Part shown: piece after piece, positions 58,845-60,000 of the stretch
Numbering within the stretch: position 1 is the first letter of the stretch
How the letters are laid out: each line of letters begins with the position of its first letter
The notes under the pieces: generated by a model
The model's input: the letters and a program-made list of their open reading frames with translations, nothing else
The model's database searches: none
Told to the model about the DNA's origin: nothing
Origin: Antedon mediterranea
Lineage: Eukaryota; Echinodermata; Crinoidea; Comatulida; Antedonidae
NCBI RefSeq assembly: GCF_964355755.1
Contig: NC_092672.1
Span: 14,258,501-14,318,500, forward strand
Reading direction: 5' to 3'
DNA: 60,000 nt
Position numbers and translations under genes: made by a program

Positions 58845-59179
58845 CTGAAAATATAAATATATTAAATTACTAGTATCAATAAAAGAAGGATTCAATAAAT
58901 AATGTTTCAACAAGTATGATCTGTATTGTGTATATTCAACCCAATTTTGCTGAATGTAAAATGATTAAAATAGTTACAGGTAGGTCTACCATATAGCAGT
59001 ATATCTTAAATCTGGATTTTAAAATGTTTTTGTATTTACTGCATGTATGAATTTAAATATAAAAACACTTTTAGTGTGAACTAGTTTTCTTGCACACACA
59101 AGGCATGTTGTAAAATCTGGTGTTTCTTGAAGAATATTTGCTTTAATATGTTAATTTATTAACGGAAAACTTTGAAGTT

Positions 59180-59900
59180 TCGTAAAATGTCTAATCTTAC
59201 AATCTGTGCTAATAATCTTTTAGCTTGGTCTAAACAAAGTAATATTAAATTGAATCCAAAGAAATGTCACATTATGGACATCTGCTTTTCAAAAAATCCC
59301 CCCTCTCCCCCCTAGTTATATTCTCGAAGACAAATCTATTATCAGTGTAGAGTTTGTTACTTTGTTTAAGTGTTGTATTACAGTCCGACTTAAAATGGGC
59401 CAAACATGTTGCGTCTATGATAATGAAGGGAAACGGTAAACTGTATTATTTAGACCGGTGTTAGAATAAGCTGTTTGGAATGGAGGTTTGAAATCAAACC
59501 ATATTAGCGCAATTGAGCAAGTTAAGAAACATGCTTTTTGTTTTGTTAAGAAGAAATTATAACTCATACAATAATGCTTTGATTGTGTTGCGCCCAAAGA
59601 GCCTTAGTGAAAGGCGTACAGATCTTTATATGTCCTTTGCGAAATCCATTTTGAATCCCAACTCTAAGTTGTTCCCACTTCTTCCACCTTGAGGTAATGC
59701 TATTCATAAATATTATACCCGCAATGCTGACAGGAAACGTGACATTATTTGTAAAACGGTGCGTGACAAGACTAGTTCCTTATCATAGTACAGTTAATTA
59801 TGAGTTAAATTTGTAATATGTTAAATTTTTTTATTGTAATCATTTTCCGTTGTTTTTCCTGCTGCTAAATTTTATGAATGTATTTTGTATTTATATAATT
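59180..59900 (+). mobile_element. Decayed LINE reverse transcriptase C-terminal region
   Basis: NNLLAWSKQSNIKLNPKKCH is followed, with shifts and stops, by QSDLKWAKHVASMI and GNGKLYYLDRC. SLSERRTDLYMSFAKSIL and YYTRNADRKRDIICKTVRDK come next, then an AT-rich tail. The order is that of the post-YADD part of CR1/L2-type non-LTR elements. It lies on the strand opposite the coiled-coil gene, probably in one of its introns. Confidence 0.82.
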
Positions 59901-60000
59901 GAATTGAATAAAATATACCAGTGATATATACGTAGCAGTATAACACAAGAAATGACCTGGTTTAATGTTTTTAAAGTTATATATAAAGGCATTATTTTTA

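Overview
The window is animal (metazoan) nuclear DNA: AT-rich, with intron-split genes using canonical GT-AG boundaries and a dense load of retroelements, small DNA transposons and minisatellites. Three protein genes are supported: an arylsulfatase, an endothelin-converting-enzyme-like M13 peptidase and a CCDC150-like coiled-coil protein. Two SINE copies carry a region resembling the Deu domain of deuterostome SINEs. Together these point to an invertebrate deuterostome, with an echinoderm as my best guess; the species cannot be fixed from the sequence alone. There is no bacterial operon structure, CRISPR array or functional tRNA gene.

Layout. (1) 1-1580, minus strand: the first two coding exons of an arylsulfatase B-type gene, which runs off the left edge. 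(2) About 1.6-21.2 kb: a large intergenic tract with no convincing host gene. It holds decayed LINE reverse transcriptase fragments on both strands, inverted-repeat DNA elements, and minisatellites with 40-, 50- and 61-bp units. (3) 21,205-40,234, plus strand: a complete 17-coding-exon M13 metallopeptidase gene whose joined frame is open for 758 codons; its introns hold LINE fragments, MITEs and seven tandem arrays. (4) 40.2-44.2 kb: the interval between two converging genes, with a LINE fragment between 62-bp direct repeats, a TTAA-flanked MITE and an inverted SINE pair. (5) 44,197-58,844, minus strand: the last 20 coding exons (871 codons) of a CCDC150-like gene whose 5' part lies beyond the right edge. 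One intron carries a composite SINE (5S rRNA head, tRNA-like part, Deu-like part, A-tail) ending five bases from a 5' splice site.

The three genes act in unrelated processes: lysosomal or extracellular sulfate-ester hydrolysis, cell-surface peptide processing, and a probable structural coiled coil. Nothing suggests they form one system. No new enzymatic or defence system was found. The unusual material is in the mobile and tandem DNA: composite and nested elements, transposons landing inside minisatellites, and repeats sitting against splice sites.
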